17,458 nt of DNA from Paracoccaceae bacterium (GCA_006227805.1 SBFT01000417.1:1-17458); one strand, 5' to 3'; counted from the stretch's first letter, positions 6,363-13,157 are shown. The notes: generated from the sequence alone by a model not told the origin. A program made the numbers and translations.

Positions 6363-8648
6363 ATGAACAAGGCCATCACCGACGGCGTGCAATTCATGCC
6401 GCCTGCCTTCGCCAACGGTCTGAACGCCTGGTCCAGCGGCGACGGCACGCCGGGTTCGCCGCTCTATGCGGGCGATCCCAACGCGGCGCTGGTCGCGGCG
6501 GATCAGGATTTCGGCGGGTGCCTCGAACTCCTGAAGACGCAATCGACGCAGCGGCTCCGCCATACCGGCCAGACGCCGATCCTGCCGGGCTGTTACCTCC
6601 AGGTGCGCGCGCGGGTGAAGGCGGTGTCCGGCAACCTGCCGAATGTGCGCATTGCCGGCTGGGCGGGTGGCGCGGGTGGCCAGAACGTGGCGGGCGTGGT
6701 GCAGGTGGGGCCGACGCGGACGCTGACGACCTATGGCGAGGTGGTCGAGGTGGCGGCCATCGTCGGCGTCGGCACAAGGCCGGGCGTCGACATGCCCTGG
6801 GGGCGCACGGCGCTCTACGGCCATTTCGGGCTGGACCTGACCGGGCCGAACGGCGGCATCCTGCGCATCGACGATATCGTCATCGAGGATGTCACCTCGG
6901 TCTTCCTGCGCAATCTCATGAGCTGGGTCGACGTGCGCGACTATGGCGCGGTGGGGGACGGCACCACCGACGACAGCGCCGCCTTCGAAGCGGCGGACAC
7001 CGCCGCGGCGGGGCGTCGCGTCCTGGTGCCGGCGGGCACCTACCGGCTGAACACGGACGTCACCATCGACAACCCGGTCGACTTCGAAGGCACGCTGTCG
7101 ATGCCGACCGAGCGGATCCTGATCCTGAACAAGTCCTTCGACCTGCCGACCTACATCGCCGCCTTCGGCAACGAGGAGGCGGGTTTCAAGAAGGCGTTCC
7201 AGGCGCTGCTGAACAACGCGGACCACGACTCCCTCGACATGGGCGGGCGCAGCGTCAGCCTGACCGAGCCCCTCGACATGCAGGCCGCCGTTCCCAACCG
7301 GACCAGCTTCGACACCCGCCGCGTGATCCGCAACGGCCAGTTCGAGGCCGAGGGCGCCGCCAACTGGGAGACGCAGGTCGTGACCTCGCAGGCGACCTAC
7401 AATCCCGCGAACCCGCGCACGCTGACCGGCGTCGTGAACGTCGCGAACGTGCCCGTGGGGGCGCTGGTCGAAGGCAACGGCGTCGGGCGCGAGGTCTATG
7501 TGCGCTCGAAGAACGTGGGCCAGCAGACGATCACGCTGAACGTGCCCCTCTTCGACGCGGCGGGAACGCAGACCTTCACCTTCCGGCGGTTCCGCTACAT
7601 GCTGGATTTCTCGGGGTTCTCGTCGCTGGGAAAGTTCAACATCGACAATGTCGAGCTTCAGTGCCGGGGTGTGGCCAGCGGCATCATGCTGGCGCCCGCG
7701 GGCCTGATCTTCCACCTGCGGGACTGCTTCATCTCGCGCCCCAGGGATCGCGGCATCACCTCGTCCGGCGAGGGCTGCCAGGGCATGCTGGTCGACCGCT
7801 GCCAGTTCCTGTCGAACGAGGACCAGCTGAACGTCTCGCAGCGCACCAGCATCGTGATGAATGCCAGCGCCAACGACCTGAAGATCCGGGACAACCGGGC
7901 GACGCGGTTCCGTCACTTCCTGGTGCTGGGCGGATCGAACAACCTGATCCTTGGCAACCATTTCTTCCAGGGCGACAACGTGGCGCAAGGCGTGCGCACA
8001 CCGGGGATCGTGCTGACCAGTTCCTTCAACAGCACCATCATCGACGGGAATTACGTCGACAACTGCTTCATCGAATGGACCAACGAATGGGATCCCGAAC
8101 CGGCCTTTACAACCGGTTTCTCGTTCGCGGCGCTGACGATCTGCAACAACGTGTTCCTGTCGGGCAACGTGGCGCCCTGGTTCAGCTACATCGTCGTCAG
8201 GCCGCACGGCGCGGGACATTTCCTGAACGGGGTCAGCATAACCGGCAACAAGTTCCGGTCGACCAATGGCGCGATCGACCGGGCGGAACGGGTGGATACC
8301 TCGTTCGCCGATCTCGACCGGTCGCGGTTCAAGGATGTCGATTTCCGCGGCAATTCCTACCACAACGTCTCGATCCAGGTGTCCAACCCGCTCTGGACGG
8401 ACTTCACGCAAGCCTCGCATGGCGCGGTCTGGACCATCGACACTGGCGGGCGGCTGCCCTTCGAGGGGTGGTCGCGGCGGGTGGATTCGGTGACCGTGAC
8501 CGGGAACCTGCGTAACGAAAGCAACGTCATCAGCTATGACAGTCCGAACGCCTTCGGGCAGATCGGCACCGACAACCGGCGCGTCGAGCTGCGCTGGTCC
8601 CGCCCCTATCGGGGCGACGTGCGGGTGGCGGTGCGGATCGATACCTGA
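6363..8648 (+). CDS. Right-handed parallel beta-helix protein (pectate-lyase/GH28-related)
   Basis: A 761-aa protein. The segment WVDVRDYGAVGDGTTDD at residues 188-204 is the hallmark start of the Pectate_lyase_3 / GH28-related beta-helix domain, and the region after it is rich in short Asn/Gly-turn repeats (NNLILGNHFF, NSTIIDGNYVDN, GNKFRSTNG) expected of helix coils. Residues 1 to about 185 form a separate beta-rich domain (LPGCYLQVRARVKA, GLDLTGPNGGILRIDDIVIED) that resembles a carbohydrate-binding jelly roll. No signal peptide or membrane segment is visible. Relatives act on polysaccharides or serve as phage-type tailspikes; I cannot assign catalytic residues, so hydrolase, lyase or mere binding protein are all open. 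The start ATG at 6363 has AAAGGGA upstream. It stands alone and converges with the PPOX gene with a 4-bp gap. Confidence 0.8.
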   Translation: MNKAITDGVQFMPPAFANGLNAWSSGDGTPGSPLYAGDPNAALVAADQDFGGCLELLKTQSTQRLRHTGQTPILPGCYLQVRARVKAVSGNLPNVRIAGWAGGAGGQNVAGVVQVGPTRTLTTYGEVVEVAAIVGVGTRPGVDMPWGRTALYGHFGLDLTGPNGGILRIDDIVIEDVTSVFLRNLMSWVDVRDYGAVGDGTTDDSAAFEAADTAAAGRRVLVPAGTYRLNTDVTIDNPVDFEGTLSMPTERILILNKSFDLPTYIAAFGNEEAGFKKAFQALLNNADHDSLDMGGRSVSLTEPLDMQAAVPNRTSFDTRRVIRNGQFEAEGAANWETQVVTSQATYNPANPRTLTGVVNVANVPVGALVEGNGVGREVYVRSKNVGQQTITLNVPLFDAAGTQTFTFRRFRYMLDFSGFSSLGKFNIDNVELQCRGVASGIMLAPAGLIFHLRDCFISRPRDRGITSSGEGCQGMLVDRCQFLSNEDQLNVSQRTSIVMNASANDLKIRDNRATRFRHFLVLGGSNNLILGNHFFQGDNVAQGVRTPGIVLTSSFNSTIIDGNYVDNCFIEWTNEWDPEPAFTTGFSFAALTICNNVFLSGNVAPWFSYIVVRPHGAGHFLNGVSITGNKFRSTNGAIDRAERVDTSFADLDRSRFKDVDFRGNSYHNVSIQVSNPLWTDFTQASHGAVWTIDTGGRLPFEGWSRRVDSVTVTGNLRNESNVISYDSPNAFGQIGTDNRRVELRWSRPYRGDVRVAVRIDT

Positions 8649-8652
8649 CCGC

Positions 8653-9132
8653 TCAGAGGCCCAGGTCGGCGGGCGTCAGGTTGAAGGCCCGCCCGAACCC
8701 GCCGTTCAGGAACGCGGCCGAGACCCGGAAGCGGACAAAGCCGAAATCCGCAAAGCCGATGTAGAGACGCGACTTGGGGTGGCTTTCCAGCCACCCTTTC
8801 GCATGTTCGGCATGGGCCGTGCCGCCGCGGGGCAGGGGTTCTGCCTGCGCCTGCAGGGTCAGACGGGGATGGGTCAGCGGATCGCCCCTGCCGCCCGCTT
8901 CGCCCACCAGAAGCGATACGCGGGGATCGGCCCGCATGGCGCGGGTGTGTTGCGAGAGGTCCGAGACAAGCGTGACCGGCGCGCCATCGGGCGCGAGGCC
9001 CAGCGCGACCCGCGTGACCATGGGCGCGCCATCGCCGCCCAGCGTGGCCAGGCTGGCGATGCGGGCATCGCGCAGAAGGCCGCGCGCCAGGGCGCGCGCC
9101 TCGTCATCTGTGGGGCGGATCGGGTCGGTCAT
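8653..9132 (-). CDS. Pyridoxamine 5'-phosphate oxidase-family (split-barrel) protein
   Basis: A 159-aa protein of the PPOX / FMN-binding split-barrel superfamily, HugZ-like. Seen: the N-terminal helix followed by RIASLATLGGDGAPMVTRV (first barrel strands), TLVSDLSQHTRAMRADPRVS (flavin/phosphate-side segment) and SRLYIGFADFGFVRFRVSAA. In the superfamily such proteins bind FMN, F420 or haem; which one here cannot be told. It lacks the C-terminal domain of full-length haem-degrading HugZ, so haem use is not implied. The start ATG at 9132 has no strong Shine-Dalgarno sequence. It lies 43 bp downstream of the exported beta-rich protein on the same strand and may be co-transcribed with it. Confidence 0.85.
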   Translation of the reverse strand: MTDPIRPTDDEARALARGLLRDARIASLATLGGDGAPMVTRVALGLAPDGAPVTLVSDLSQHTRAMRADPRVSLLVGEAGGRGDPLTHPRLTLQAQAEPLPRGGTAHAEHAKGWLESHPKSRLYIGFADFGFVRFRVSAAFLNGGFGRAFNLTPADLGL

Positions 9133-9175
9133 GCAAAGAGGCTAAGCCCTGCGCGCGGATGCTGGCAAGTCCGGC

Positions 9176-9844
9176 TCAGAACTCGCGCCAGAGGGCGGCG
9201 CGCAGGCCGAAGCTGACCTCGTCCGCGCGGCGCGCCTCGACTCCCAGATGGAGGCGCATGGCCGGTGTCATGCGCCAGATCACGCCGGGCACCAGCCGGA
9301 CGTCGCGGGACGCATCCCCCCGACCGGATGCCTGCATCTGAAGGATCATGTCGAGGCGCGGACCCAGTTTCAGCCCGAAATCGGCGTCCAGCTTGGCCAG
9401 GGGTTCGGGTTGCAGGCTTCCGCCTTCGAGACTGAGCGCCAGGCTCCACCAGCCGCCCTGTCCCAGCCCGTGATCGCGGCCCAAAGACAGATCTGCCCTT
9501 GCGGAGGGCGCCCAGTCCAGACCCTGACGCGCCATGCCGACCGCCAGCGTCAGCGCCAGCTTGAGCCTCCTGCGGTCCGCCGACAGGGGCAGGCGCACGA
9601 AAAGGCGCGCATGGCTGTAGGCCGCCATGTCGTTCATCGCGTCAAAGCCCAGCGTGATCCGCTGCCCCAGCCCGTATTCCGCATAGATCCCGACCTCCTG
9701 CGAGACCGTCATTGTCCCGGCGGCATAGCGATAGGTGCCGCCTGTCGCGACGAAGGTCTGCCCCTTCTCGCGCGGCCAGGGCCCCGCCCAACCTGGCAGG
9801 GGAAGGCCGAGCAGGCAGAGGCAAAGGGCAAGAACGCAGCGCAT
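9176..9844 (-). CDS. Exported beta-rich protein, probable small outer-membrane barrel
   Basis: A 222-aa protein I cannot assign to a named family. It starts with a Sec signal peptide (MRCVLALCLCLLGLPLPGWA, cut before GPWP). The mature part alternates polar and hydrophobic residues in strand-like runs (TMTVSQEVGIYAEYGLG, LKLALTLAVGMA, WWSLALSLEGGS, RLDMILQMQASG, VPGVIWRMTPAMRLHLGVEAR) and ends in WREF: a C-terminal Phe is the usual signal for insertion by the BAM complex. These features point to an outer-membrane beta-barrel of about eight to twelve strands. Its function is unknown. It diverges from the parA-like gene over 130 bp and precedes the PPOX gene. Confidence 0.75.
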   Translation of the reverse strand: MRCVLALCLCLLGLPLPGWAGPWPREKGQTFVATGGTYRYAAGTMTVSQEVGIYAEYGLGQRITLGFDAMNDMAAYSHARLFVRLPLSADRRRLKLALTLAVGMARQGLDWAPSARADLSLGRDHGLGQGGWWSLALSLEGGSLQPEPLAKLDADFGLKLGPRLDMILQMQASGRGDASRDVRLVPGVIWRMTPAMRLHLGVEARRADEVSFGLRAALWREF

Positions 9845-9868
9845 TCGCCCAGAAATCGTTCATACTGG

Positions 9869-9883
9869 TTAACAGAACCTTAG
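9869..9883. promoter_or_regulatory. CtrA-like site TTAA-N7-TTAG
   Basis: TTAA (9869-9872), seven bases, TTAG (9880-9883): seven of eight positions match the TTAA-N7-TTAA site of the alphaproteobacterial cell-cycle regulator CtrA. It lies 25-39 bp upstream of the exported-protein start, beside a TATGAA (-10-like, minus strand, 9859-9864), in the region shared with the parA-like gene. Confidence 0.35.
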
Positions 9884-9923
9884 CGAGGCTTGCCGCGGCG
9901 AATTCACCACGTGCATATTGCGC

Positions 9924-9948
9924 TTGCAGAAATTATGCTGCAACGCAG
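9924..9948. promoter_or_regulatory. Inverted repeats upstream of the parA-like gene
   Basis: TTGCAG (9924-9929) and CTGCAA (9938-9943) form a perfect 6+6 inverted repeat with an 8-base A/T-rich centre, and CTGCAACGCAG (9938-9948) is a perfect CTGC-N3-GCAG palindrome. The TATGCT at 9935-9940 may be a -10 element, so a bound protein would cover the transcription start. CTGC-N3-GCAG matches, from memory, the site of the polyhydroxybutyrate regulator PhaR in Rhodobacter/Paracoccus. Confidence 0.4.
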
Positions 9949-9974
9949 AAGTCACGGAAGACCGGGGGATCGGA

Positions 9975-10607
9975 ATGGGCCACGTGATCACCATCGCCCA
10001 GCAGAAGGGCGGCGCGGGAAAGACGACGCTGGCGGTCAACCTGGCGGTGGGCTTTGCGCGTGCCGGCAAGTCTGTCGCCTTGATCGACACCGATCCGCAG
10101 GGCAGCGCGGGACGCTGGTTCATGACCCGGATCGAGGATGGCGATGCGGGCGGGATCGAGTTCTCGACGGCCTCGGCCTGGGGCGTGACCTATGAATGCC
10201 GCAAGCTGGCCGAGCGCTTCGACATCGTGATCGTCGACACGCCGCCCAAGGCCGACAGCGATCTGCGCCCAGCCCTGCGCGCGGCCGACCTGGTGCTGGT
10301 GCCGGTGGCGACGTCGCACCTGGATCTCTGGGCGGTCGAGGTTGTGATGTATCTGGCCAACCGCGAAAGCGTGCCCGCGATGATCGTGCTGACACGGGGG
10401 CGTCCCGGCACGCGTCTGGCCGCGGACATCGCGGGCAAGATCGCCGAGATGGGCAGCGACCTCGCCCGGTCGCAGATGGCAAATCGCGTGGTCTATGCCG
10501 AAACCCTGGGCGGGGGCCGCGCGGCGATCGAGGCGCCGAAGGGCCCCGCCCATGCCGAAGTCGCGGCCCTCGTCGCCGAGATCGAGACGAAACTGGCCGC
10601 GCTGTGA
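9975..10607 (+). CDS. ParA/MinD-type P-loop ATPase without ParB
   Basis: A 210-aa ParA-superfamily ATPase. Such proteins dimerise on ATP, often bind DNA nonspecifically, and position chromosomes, plasmids or protein cargoes. The deviant Walker A motif KGGAGKTT is at residues 11-18 (both Lys11 and Lys16 present), DTDPQGS at 38-44 (switch I/A' motif) and IVDTPP at 86-91 (Walker B region). It lacks the N-terminal helix-turn-helix of plasmid ParA and is of the short chromosomal/orphan class. The start ATG at 9975 gives the usual N-terminus right before the first strand and has a GGGGGAT upstream; the frame opens earlier (9918) but those residues are unlike the family. No parB or parS-like repeat is nearby, so its cargo is unknown. 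Confidence 0.88.
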   Translation: MGHVITIAQQKGGAGKTTLAVNLAVGFARAGKSVALIDTDPQGSAGRWFMTRIEDGDAGGIEFSTASAWGVTYECRKLAERFDIVIVDTPPKADSDLRPALRAADLVLVPVATSHLDLWAVEVVMYLANRESVPAMIVLTRGRPGTRLAADIAGKIAEMGSDLARSQMANRVVYAETLGGGRAAIEAPKGPAHAEVAALVAEIETKLAAL

Positions 10608-10642
10608 TAGACTGCCCCTCCAGACGAAAGGGGGGAAGTTCC

Positions 10643-10963
10643 ATGCCAAGGATCACGCAAGACGCAGCCTTGCAGACCGTCATCACCACGTTCGACGTGA
10701 CGCCCGGCACCTGCCAGGACCTGCTGGACGAATTGCGCGACGCCTATGACGCCTTCATCAGCCGGCAGCCGGGGTTCATCGCGGCGGCGCTGCATGTCAA
10801 CGACGCCCAGACCCGGGTCGCCAATTATTCGCAATGGAACCGGCGCGAGGATTTCCAGGCGATGCTGCGCAGCGACGAGATGCGCGAGAGAAACCGCAGG
10901 TTGAACGCGCTCTGCCGCGGGTTCGAGCCGGTGATGTACGACGTGGTGGCAAGTTTCGACTGA
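10643..10963 (+). CDS. Antibiotic biosynthesis monooxygenase (ABM)-domain protein
   Basis: A 106-aa ferredoxin-like-fold protein of the ABM family. Typical features are the LLDELRDAYDAFISRQPGF helix-turn, the strand AALHVNDAQTRVANYSQWN and the helix REDFQAMLRSDEM before the last strand. ABM domains occur as small dimeric oxygenases, haem-degrading enzymes or proteins of unknown role; no diagnostic catalytic residue can be named here. The start ATG at 10643 follows a GGGGGGAAG Shine-Dalgarno region. It lies 35 bp after the parA-like stop and may share its transcript; CCCCT at 10615-10619 can pair with AGGGG at 10629-10633, partly covering that ribosome-binding region. Confidence 0.82.
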   Translation: MPRITQDAALQTVITTFDVTPGTCQDLLDELRDAYDAFISRQPGFIAAALHVNDAQTRVANYSQWNRREDFQAMLRSDEMRERNRRLNALCRGFEPVMYDVVASFD

Positions 10964-11039
10964 TCGCGGGGCCCACCGGTTGAATGACGGGCGATGGCGC
11001 TTACCTGAAGGGTCGGATCAACCAGGTAGAGAGTCAGCC

Positions 11040-11297
11040 ATGCAATGCCCCATTGACGGAACGTCCCTTGTCATCGCCGACCGCAGCGGCGTCGAGATCG
11101 ATTATTGCCCGAAATGTCGCGGGGTCTGGCTGGACCGGGGCGAACTGGACAAGATCATCGACCGCAGCCTGTCGGACATGGCCCCGCCTGCGGCCGCTCC
11201 GCGCGGCCGCGACGACGGCTATCGCGGCGGCGACCATCGCGATGACCGCAAGCGCAAGTCGCGCGGCAGCTTCCTGGGTGAATTGTTCGACTTCTAG
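11040..11297 (+). CDS. Zf-TFIIB domain protein
   Basis: An 85-aa protein with a TFIIB-type zinc-ribbon-like domain at the N-terminus: MQCPIDGTSLV, then GVEIDYCPKCRGVWLDRGEL. The first knuckle is CPID rather than CPxC, a substitution that I recall as common in this family, so it need not be a defect. Residues 45-85 are low-complexity and rich in Arg, Asp and Gly (PRGRDDGYRGG, RDDRKRKSRG), ending in GSFLGELFDF, a hydrophobic tail that is also usual for the family. Function unknown; a nucleic-acid or protein contact is plausible. The start ATG at 11040 has a weak GTAGAGAG upstream. The DUF427 gene follows after 7 bases, so the two form an operon. Confidence 0.85.
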   Translation: MQCPIDGTSLVIADRSGVEIDYCPKCRGVWLDRGELDKIIDRSLSDMAPPAAAPRGRDDGYRGGDHRDDRKRKSRGSFLGELFDF

Positions 11298-11304
11298 GGC
11301 CGTC

Positions 11305-11784
11305 ATGCAGGACACGCCCCTTCCGCGCGAGAACGTGCAGACCTATCCGCGGCCACCCGCGATGGAGCCCGTGCCGCAACGCCTGACGGTCATGCTGGAG
11401 GGGGCGCTGGTGGCCGACACCTCGCGGGGCCTGCGCGTGCTGGAAACCCACCATGCCCCGACCTACTACTTCCCGCCCGGGGATGTGCTGGCACAGCTTT
11501 TGCCGGCCCATGCAGACAGTTTCTGCGAGTGGAAGGGCGTCGCGCGCCATTTCGATGTCGTCCTCGGCGGGATCCGCGTGCCGAAGGCGGCGTGGTCCTA
11601 TCCCGATCCCTCGGGGCGCTTCGCCGCGCTGGCGGGCCATGTCGCCTTCTATGCGGGCAAGATGACCGTCTGCCATGTGGGCGGCGTGAAGGTCCTGCCG
11701 CAGCCCGGAGACTTCTACGGAGGCTGGGTGACACCGAACCTGGAGGGCGACATCAAGGGCGGGCCGGGCACGCGGCATTGGTAG
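11305..11784 (+). CDS. DUF427 domain protein
   Basis: A 159-aa protein with one DUF427 domain: VMLEGALVADTSRGLRVLET, TYYFPPGDV, CEWKGVARHFDV, AAWSYPDP, VAFYAGKM and a C-terminal PQPGDFYGGWVTPNLEG. These are the conserved strands and Trp/Tyr motifs of the family, which has a small beta-barrel fold and no established reaction. The ATG at 11305 is seven bases after the zf-TFIIB stop, so translation is probably linked; no independent promoter is visible. The frame is open far upstream but overlaps the zf-TFIIB gene out of frame. Confidence 0.85.
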   Translation: MQDTPLPRENVQTYPRPPAMEPVPQRLTVMLEGALVADTSRGLRVLETHHAPTYYFPPGDVLAQLLPAHADSFCEWKGVARHFDVVLGGIRVPKAAWSYPDPSGRFAALAGHVAFYAGKMTVCHVGGVKVLPQPGDFYGGWVTPNLEGDIKGGPGTRHW

Positions 11785-11794
11785 CCCGCCTTTC

Positions 11795-11808
11795 GTGACA
11801 TGGATCAA
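11795..11808 (+). promoter_or_regulatory. FNR/FnrL-like box upstream of the universal stress gene
   Basis: GTGAC-ATGG-ATCAA matches the FNR-type site TTGAT/C-N4-A/GTCAA with a perfect right half and one clear mismatch (first T to G). It is followed by AGGTTTTCTCCCC. The distance to any good -10 is not the classical one: the best is TATACG at 11840-11845, so the geometry does not settle activation versus repression. Confidence 0.4.
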
Positions 11809-11830
11809 GGTTTTCTCCCCGGATACATGC

Positions 11831-11848
11831 GATCGTGAATATACGATC
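11831..11848. promoter_or_regulatory. Perfect inverted repeat GATCGT-N6-ACGATC
   Basis: GATCGT (11831-11836) and ACGATC (11843-11848) flank GAATAT. It lies 32-50 bp upstream of the universal stress gene start, overlapping a possible -10 (TATACG), a position suited to an operator. The 96-bp gap 11785-11880 thus holds two candidate regulator sites. Confidence 0.4.
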
Positions 11849-11880
11849 ATGGATTGCATCCGATTTAGGGGGAGACTTCG

Positions 11881-12288
11881 ATGTACAAGAAAGTCCTGGT
11901 TCCGATCGCCTTTGACGACGAACATGACCCGGCGCCCGCGATCACGATCGCCCGCCGTCTGGCGGATGGTGACGCCGAGATCACGCTGCTGCACGTGATC
12001 GAACAGATTCCAGGCTATGCGGTGTCCTACCTGCCCGCGGGCTATCGGGCCGAAGCCAAGAAGGCGCTTCAGGCCGAGCTGTCCGGTATCGCCAGCGGCG
12101 TGCCGGGCGCGAGAGCGGTCTTGGTCGAAGGCCATTCCGGCCGGACCATTCTGGATTACGCAGAGAAATCGGGCGCGGACCTGATCGTCATCGCTTCGCA
12201 CAAGCCCGGAATGCAGGACCTGCTGCTGGGCTCGACCGCGTCGCAGGTGGTGCGCCATGCAAAATGCGCGGTGCATGTCCTGAGATGA
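11881..12288 (+). CDS. Universal stress protein, UspF/UspG-like single domain
   Basis: A 135-aa single Usp domain: KVLVPIAFDD at the start, ITLLHVI at 34-40 and the nucleotide-site segment ASHKPG at 105-110 with LLLGST at 114-119, then VVRHAKCAVHVLR. The SHKPG...LLGS form follows the ATP-binding UspF/UspG type rather than HGRSG of many others. Usp proteins bind ATP and support survival under starvation, oxygen limitation or redox stress; their targets are mostly unknown. GGGGGAG lies about six bases before the ATG at 11881. An FNR-like box and an inverted repeat sit upstream, which suggests control by oxygen. Its TGA overlaps the next ATG (ATGA at 12285-12288). Confidence 0.92.
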   Translation: MYKKVLVPIAFDDEHDPAPAITIARRLADGDAEITLLHVIEQIPGYAVSYLPAGYRAEAKKALQAELSGIASGVPGARAVLVEGHSGRTILDYAEKSGADLIVIASHKPGMQDLLLGSTASQVVRHAKCAVHVLR

Positions 12289-12773
12289 GACGGCTCGTCG
12301 CACTTCTGGCCTGGTTCGCGCTTGCGCCCGTGCCTGCCCCGGCGCAGGGGTTCGACGGCGCGGGTCTCAGCGATCGCCAGACCACCCTGGTCACCGAAGT
12401 CCTGGCCGAGGGACTGGCCTCGTGCGGCGAGCTGGATATCGCCTATCGCTTCGATTGCTTCCGGGAAACGACGCGCGCGGCCGCCCGCCGGGTGTCGAGC
12501 AATGCCGCCTATTGGGAAGTCGAGATCGCCCTGACCCGCATCAGCCGGAACCTGGGCCAATGGGTGCAGGATTTCCGGGACCCCGATGCCGCCAGCATCC
12601 GCCACGACGGCGCCCGGCGGACCGCCGTGTCCGCTTCGGCCATCCCGTCGCTGACCGCTGCGACCCGCAGACTGATCGAGGATGCGGCCGGGAACATCCG
12701 GCGCGCCTCGGGCCGGGAGGGGACCTATTTCGAACCGATCGCGGATCTGATCGAGGGTCAGACGCTGTTCTGA
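12285..12773 (+). CDS. Secreted protein of unknown function, coupled to the universal stress gene
   Basis: A 162-aa protein I do not recognise. It begins with a Sec signal peptide (MRRLVALLAWFALAPVPAPA, cut before QGFDG). The mature part is mainly helical, with a Cys pair at 47 and 58 (CGELDIAYRFDC) that could form a disulfide in the periplasm, and helices around RRVSSNAAYWEVEIALTRIS and SLTAATRRLIEDAAGNIRRA. No membrane segment follows the signal peptide. The start ATG at 12285 overlaps the upstream stop by ATGA, so translation is coupled to the universal stress protein; an in-frame upstream ATG at 12264 would put seven residues before the signal peptide and is less likely. A GC-rich hairpin follows the stop. 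Confidence 0.75.
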   Translation: MRRLVALLAWFALAPVPAPAQGFDGAGLSDRQTTLVTEVLAEGLASCGELDIAYRFDCFRETTRAAARRVSSNAAYWEVEIALTRISRNLGQWVQDFRDPDAASIRHDGARRTAVSASAIPSLTAATRRLIEDAAGNIRRASGREGTYFEPIADLIEGQTLF

Positions 12774-12783
12774 GGCGCGATTT

Positions 12784-12801
12784 GCCGGCGCGGGCGCCGG
12801 C
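12784..12801 (+). terminator. GC-rich hairpin after the usp operon
   Basis: GCCGGCG (12784-12790) and CGCCGGC (12795-12801) form a perfect 7-bp stem with a CGGG loop, starting 11 nt after the stop codon at 12773. No T tract follows (GGGGCCC), so it may be a Rho-assisted or weak terminator. The rest of the 101-bp gap shows TTGCCC (12819-12824) and TAAGCA (12842-12847), a poor promoter candidate. Confidence 0.4.
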
Positions 12802-12874
12802 GGGGCCCGGTCAAGGCTTTGCCCTTGCGCGGCAGATCGCGTAAGCACGCCATCGTCAGCACAGGGAGAGCGGG

Positions 12875-13141
12875 ATGGACGACGCACCCAGGGACGAGTT
12901 GCACGCCTTGCGGATGGAAGTGGAAAAGTTGAACGGGCATCGCATGGTGCGGCTGCACAATTCGGTTCCGCGCATCCTGCTCCTGAATTTCGGCAGGGGC
13001 CTGGCCTTCGGTCTGGGAACCGTCGTCGGGGCCTCGGCCTTGCTGTCGGTCGTGGTCTGGTCGCTGGGTCAGATCGACTTCATTCCGGTGATCGGGGACT
13101 GGGCCGCCCGGATCGCCAACGAGATCGACGCGAGCCGATGA
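12875..13141 (+). CDS. DUF5665 membrane protein
   Basis: An 88-aa protein with a cytoplasmic helical N-terminus (ELHALRMEVEKLNGHRMVRLHN) and one membrane segment at about residues 43-64 (LAFGLGTVVGASALLSVVVW), followed by QIDFIPVIGDWAARIANEI. This is the arrangement of the DUF5665 family, whose function is unknown. The ATG at 12875 has GGGAG about seven bases upstream. It is flanked by a hairpin upstream and an A/T-rich gap downstream, so it may be a single-gene unit. Confidence 0.85.
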   Translation: MDDAPRDELHALRMEVEKLNGHRMVRLHNSVPRILLLNFGRGLAFGLGTVVGASALLSVVVWSLGQIDFIPVIGDWAARIANEIDASR

Positions 13142-13157
13142 AAGTTTTTTGCCGGGC

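Noticed and set aside
6327..8420. Minus-strand open frame of about 700 codons opposite the beta-helix gene
   Set aside because: His/Arg/Ala-rich with no recognisable domain; the plus-strand frame has a clear beta-helix motif, a ribosome-binding site and sensible composition.
10615..10633. CCCCT/AGGGG pairing over the ABM-gene ribosome-binding region as a regulatory switch
   Set aside because: Only five base pairs with a nine-base loop; the G run is needed as a Shine-Dalgarno region anyway, so complementarity by chance is likely.
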